NCBI GenBank assembly: GCA_035222895.1
Contig: JAVYIG010006818.1
Coordinates: forward strand, 1 to 64,000
Direction of reading: 5' to 3'
Length of the DNA stretch: 64,000 bases
Source of the DNA: Strongylocentrotus droebachiensis
Lineage: Eukaryota > Echinodermata > Echinoidea > Camarodonta > Strongylocentrotidae
Positions 32,381 through 64,000 of the stretch are shown piece after piece (position 1 is the stretch's first letter; the number at the start of each line of letters is the position of its first letter). The notes under the pieces were generated by a model. That model worked only from the letters and a program-made list of their open reading frames with translations, was not told where the DNA came from and did no database searches. A program made the translations under genes and the position numbers.

Positions 32381-35087
32381 TTTTGCTTAAATCATCTCTC
32401 CACATGGTACAGTAGTTGTTTAACAATTCTCAACAAATATATCGCATTTTCAGTACATCTCCATCAACACTGTACACACAAAAACACCATCAAGCCTTTG
32501 CTATTTATAGTATCTCGGGTCTTCCCCATGGCATGTAAAATATATATATCACTATTTACACCTGATCTTATAGACACAGTAAACAACAATAACACAACAA
32601 AGTAAAAGATTCACATCATAAAATTTCACAAATTAAATGATTTTGTTTTGTTTGATTCAATTAACATTAAAAATACAAACGATAGTATAAGATCTAAACA
32701 GTGGTTCCTTAAAATGTAAGAAACACTCAAGACCCCCAGAACAAAACTGTGGATGAAATGAAATGCCTAGAACACAAATGACAGCCATAAAAACAAAGTC
32801 TCTTAAAATGGTTCAACATTTTCAACACAATGTTAAAACATATGAAGTTCACTAAAAAAAAATTAACATCCTTAGATAATACATGTAAAGATAAATAGGA
32901 TGGAAGTACATTACATCAAAATAACATCCAAAATGAAACAAATCCACATGATTTTGGTGCTTTTCAATAACATTTTAAAAAGAAAATGTGACGTTTCATA
33001 TCTTGTGTACTTAGGTCTTATTTTTCAGCCCCCAAAAGAACAATAATAGAAATTCACAATAGCCATTGTCTGTCTATATCAATGTATCTTCCTCTCGAGT
33101 TTTACATATAAGAAGACATACATTTAATTTATCATTTGAGCAATGTATGCCATTATGAAAACTACCATTATTCATAATTATTCATAATTGTGAATTCAAA
33201 TTCTATCTTCACAAACTGTGATATATTCCTATCCATTGACCAAATTTGAGAGAATCAAGAACAAATTAAGCTATTTTTTAAATGTATTCAATTCGGCAGG
33301 ACAAGTTTATGCTTTTAATGCAGTTTCATAGCAAACATTATTGTTGGATTTTCATTTAAAGATAAAATTCCAATAATCATAATGGTTACAAAAATTAATA
33401 AATAAATAAAAATGAGTGAATGGATCAAATGAAAATCAGAAATCATGTCCATACCATTGGAATACCAAAATGCTAATACGATGATATAAGGCAGAAACGA
33501 TATGACCATGAATAAACACTTTCATAACCCTTTCCTATATAACTAGAGTTATAATAGTATAAAATAGGTCAAATACTTATAACTGTGCTAATATTGCACT
33601 TTTTCTACAAAATTCTCTTCATGTCCGTAATACATGTAACATGTACAAGTGGCAAAAATGATACATTTGTACATGCAACTTTCCTATTTCTTTGGCTCAG
33701 TGAAAATGGATAACATCCAAAATCCTCTTCCAAAAACTTAAATATATACATATACATATACAATGCCATATCTTGTGAACCTGCTAACTCTGCCAAAGAA
33801 AAATGGTTAGCTTCATAAAAACTCTTTGCAAAATATCTCCAGTAAAAGAGTCTTCATTTCAATTTCAAGTATGGCAAAATTTCATACCGTTTCTCTCTAA
33901 AACAAAGTGATAGACTCACAGTACTGTAATATAATATAATAAAATTATAATTGCTCCATTGCACATATATCATCATCATAGGGTGGAGGAGATATGTGCT
34001 TTGGAATTTGACAATTATTCAAGATCATCGTATGTCACATAATTGCAATACAAATCAACAAATATATAATAACATTATTTGAATTCATACTTTGTGTATT
34101 TTTCTTCAGCGATCATGAGCTTGAAACTCTTAGCTCAAGACATTATTGAATCCAAAGAATCATGCTTGTCAATTAAACAGAATTCATGATACTGAGAAAC
34201 ATTAATCTGTCAATGCCATCGAAATATGAAATTCCATGCTGTTAATTACAATTAATCATTCAATTCCTTCATGACGTCATGATCATCTAAATATAAATTG
34301 AACAAATACTAGTACTTTCTCGGAGCAAATACTGTCAAATTTGGTTTGGTCAAATCCAGTGTCACAACAAAGACATGGGCAGACTGGCACTTCAATCTGC
34401 GAGTTCCAGCGCGATTAGCCGACTCTGTCAAGATCTACTGGCCTCTTTGTCACAATGCCAACAACTCTTTAGAAAATAAGTTGATTCTCTCCATGTAAAT
34501 CTTGATTTTTCTGCAAAAGTGTCTTCATTAGCATTAGCATAGCTTCATTAGCATAATATTTCAATAACATGATCAGCGACATTGTTGAATGTTCATCTTT
34601 GTTTGAAGTGAGAGTGGGACCACTGCCTAGGTCTCACTTTCAGATATCAACTACACGTAGGTAATAGATGTTGTACTGATGGGTCTTTCTTCCGGACATA
34701 CCAATTGGTCACTCCGTAATAAAGCAGATATGGTGTGACCACTCCCTGGTACACATGTACAAGTTAGGTATTAGGTGTCTGACCGCTGTACAGAGGGATG
34801 TCTTGCTGAATGCATATAATATGAATGGTCAAATTAGCATGGTAGACAGATATGAGATATGGTGTGACCGCTCCCTGGTACACAGGTATAACTCTAGTTG
34901 TTTGAAGTCTGACCGCTGTACTGCGGTTGTCATGCCGAACATATATTGTACAAATGGTCAAATTAGATTAGCAGATAAGTACGGTGTGGCCACTGCCTGG
35001 GTCGCAGATACTGGCTAGGAATTAGATGCCCCTGGCCCTAACCACTGCATTGAGGGATGTCTTCCTGGATGTATGGATGGTCAAAGG
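32381..35087 (-). other. Probable 3' UTR of the BAHCC1/TNRC18-like gene
   Basis: AT-rich with no credible frames and no recognised transposon. Its first 480 bases (35,087 down to about 34,609) are made of decayed tandem copies of the end of the coding exon. Assignment as UTR is inferred from position. Confidence 0.4.

Positions 35088-64000
<28,913 letters not shown>

Overview
The window looks like genomic DNA from an echinoderm, most likely a sea urchin. Grounds: intron-rich genes, AT-rich intergenic DNA crowded with short inverted-repeat transposons and long G or C homopolymers, an array of single-coding-exon TRIM genes of the kind expanded in sea urchins, and non-LTR retrotransposon remnants. 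No bacterial, plastid or viral genes are seen. Species is inferred from style, not proven.

Left half (1-31,700): a tandem array of about 11-15 kb units. The right end of an off-window unit (1-1,430) is followed by unit 1 (about 1,430-12,455) and unit 2 (about 16,770-31,690). Each complete unit carries one intact 608-codon TRIM gene on the + strand (7,405-9,231 and 27,068-28,894; about 90% protein identity by eye), with a splice acceptor just before the ATG. The units are collinear except for insertions, so each serves as the empty-site reference for transposons in the other: a LINE at 12,456-16,770 broken by a 97-bp MITE, a 5'-truncated LINE at 19,893-23,551 holding further nested elements, a 996-bp mariner-type foldback element at 23,684-24,679, a TA-flanked MITE at 28,936-29,556, and others.

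Right half (32,375-64,000, - strand): one large multi-exon gene of the BAHCC1/TNRC18 family (chromatin BAH-domain reader). I traced 21 coding exons, all with GT/AG borders and matching phases, giving 2,885 codons before the stop at 35,088. The 5' end lies beyond 64,000. Order in the protein: long low-complexity Ser/Pro/Lys-rich N-terminal part, coiled coil, AT-hook, Lys-rich stretches, Tudor-like domain, Lys/Ser repeats, C-terminal BAH domain. The final coding nucleotides belong to the first copy of a decayed tandem repeat of about 123 bp that runs on into the 3' UTR.

The two parts are not obviously linked in function: TRIM genes are probable E3 ubiquitin ligases and the large gene a probable chromatin regulator. 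I did not find a clearly new gene system. The most unusual signals are the coding-to-UTR tandem repeat, a transposon that captured a C2H2 zinc-finger fragment, and several inverted-repeat element families built of internally repeated motifs.
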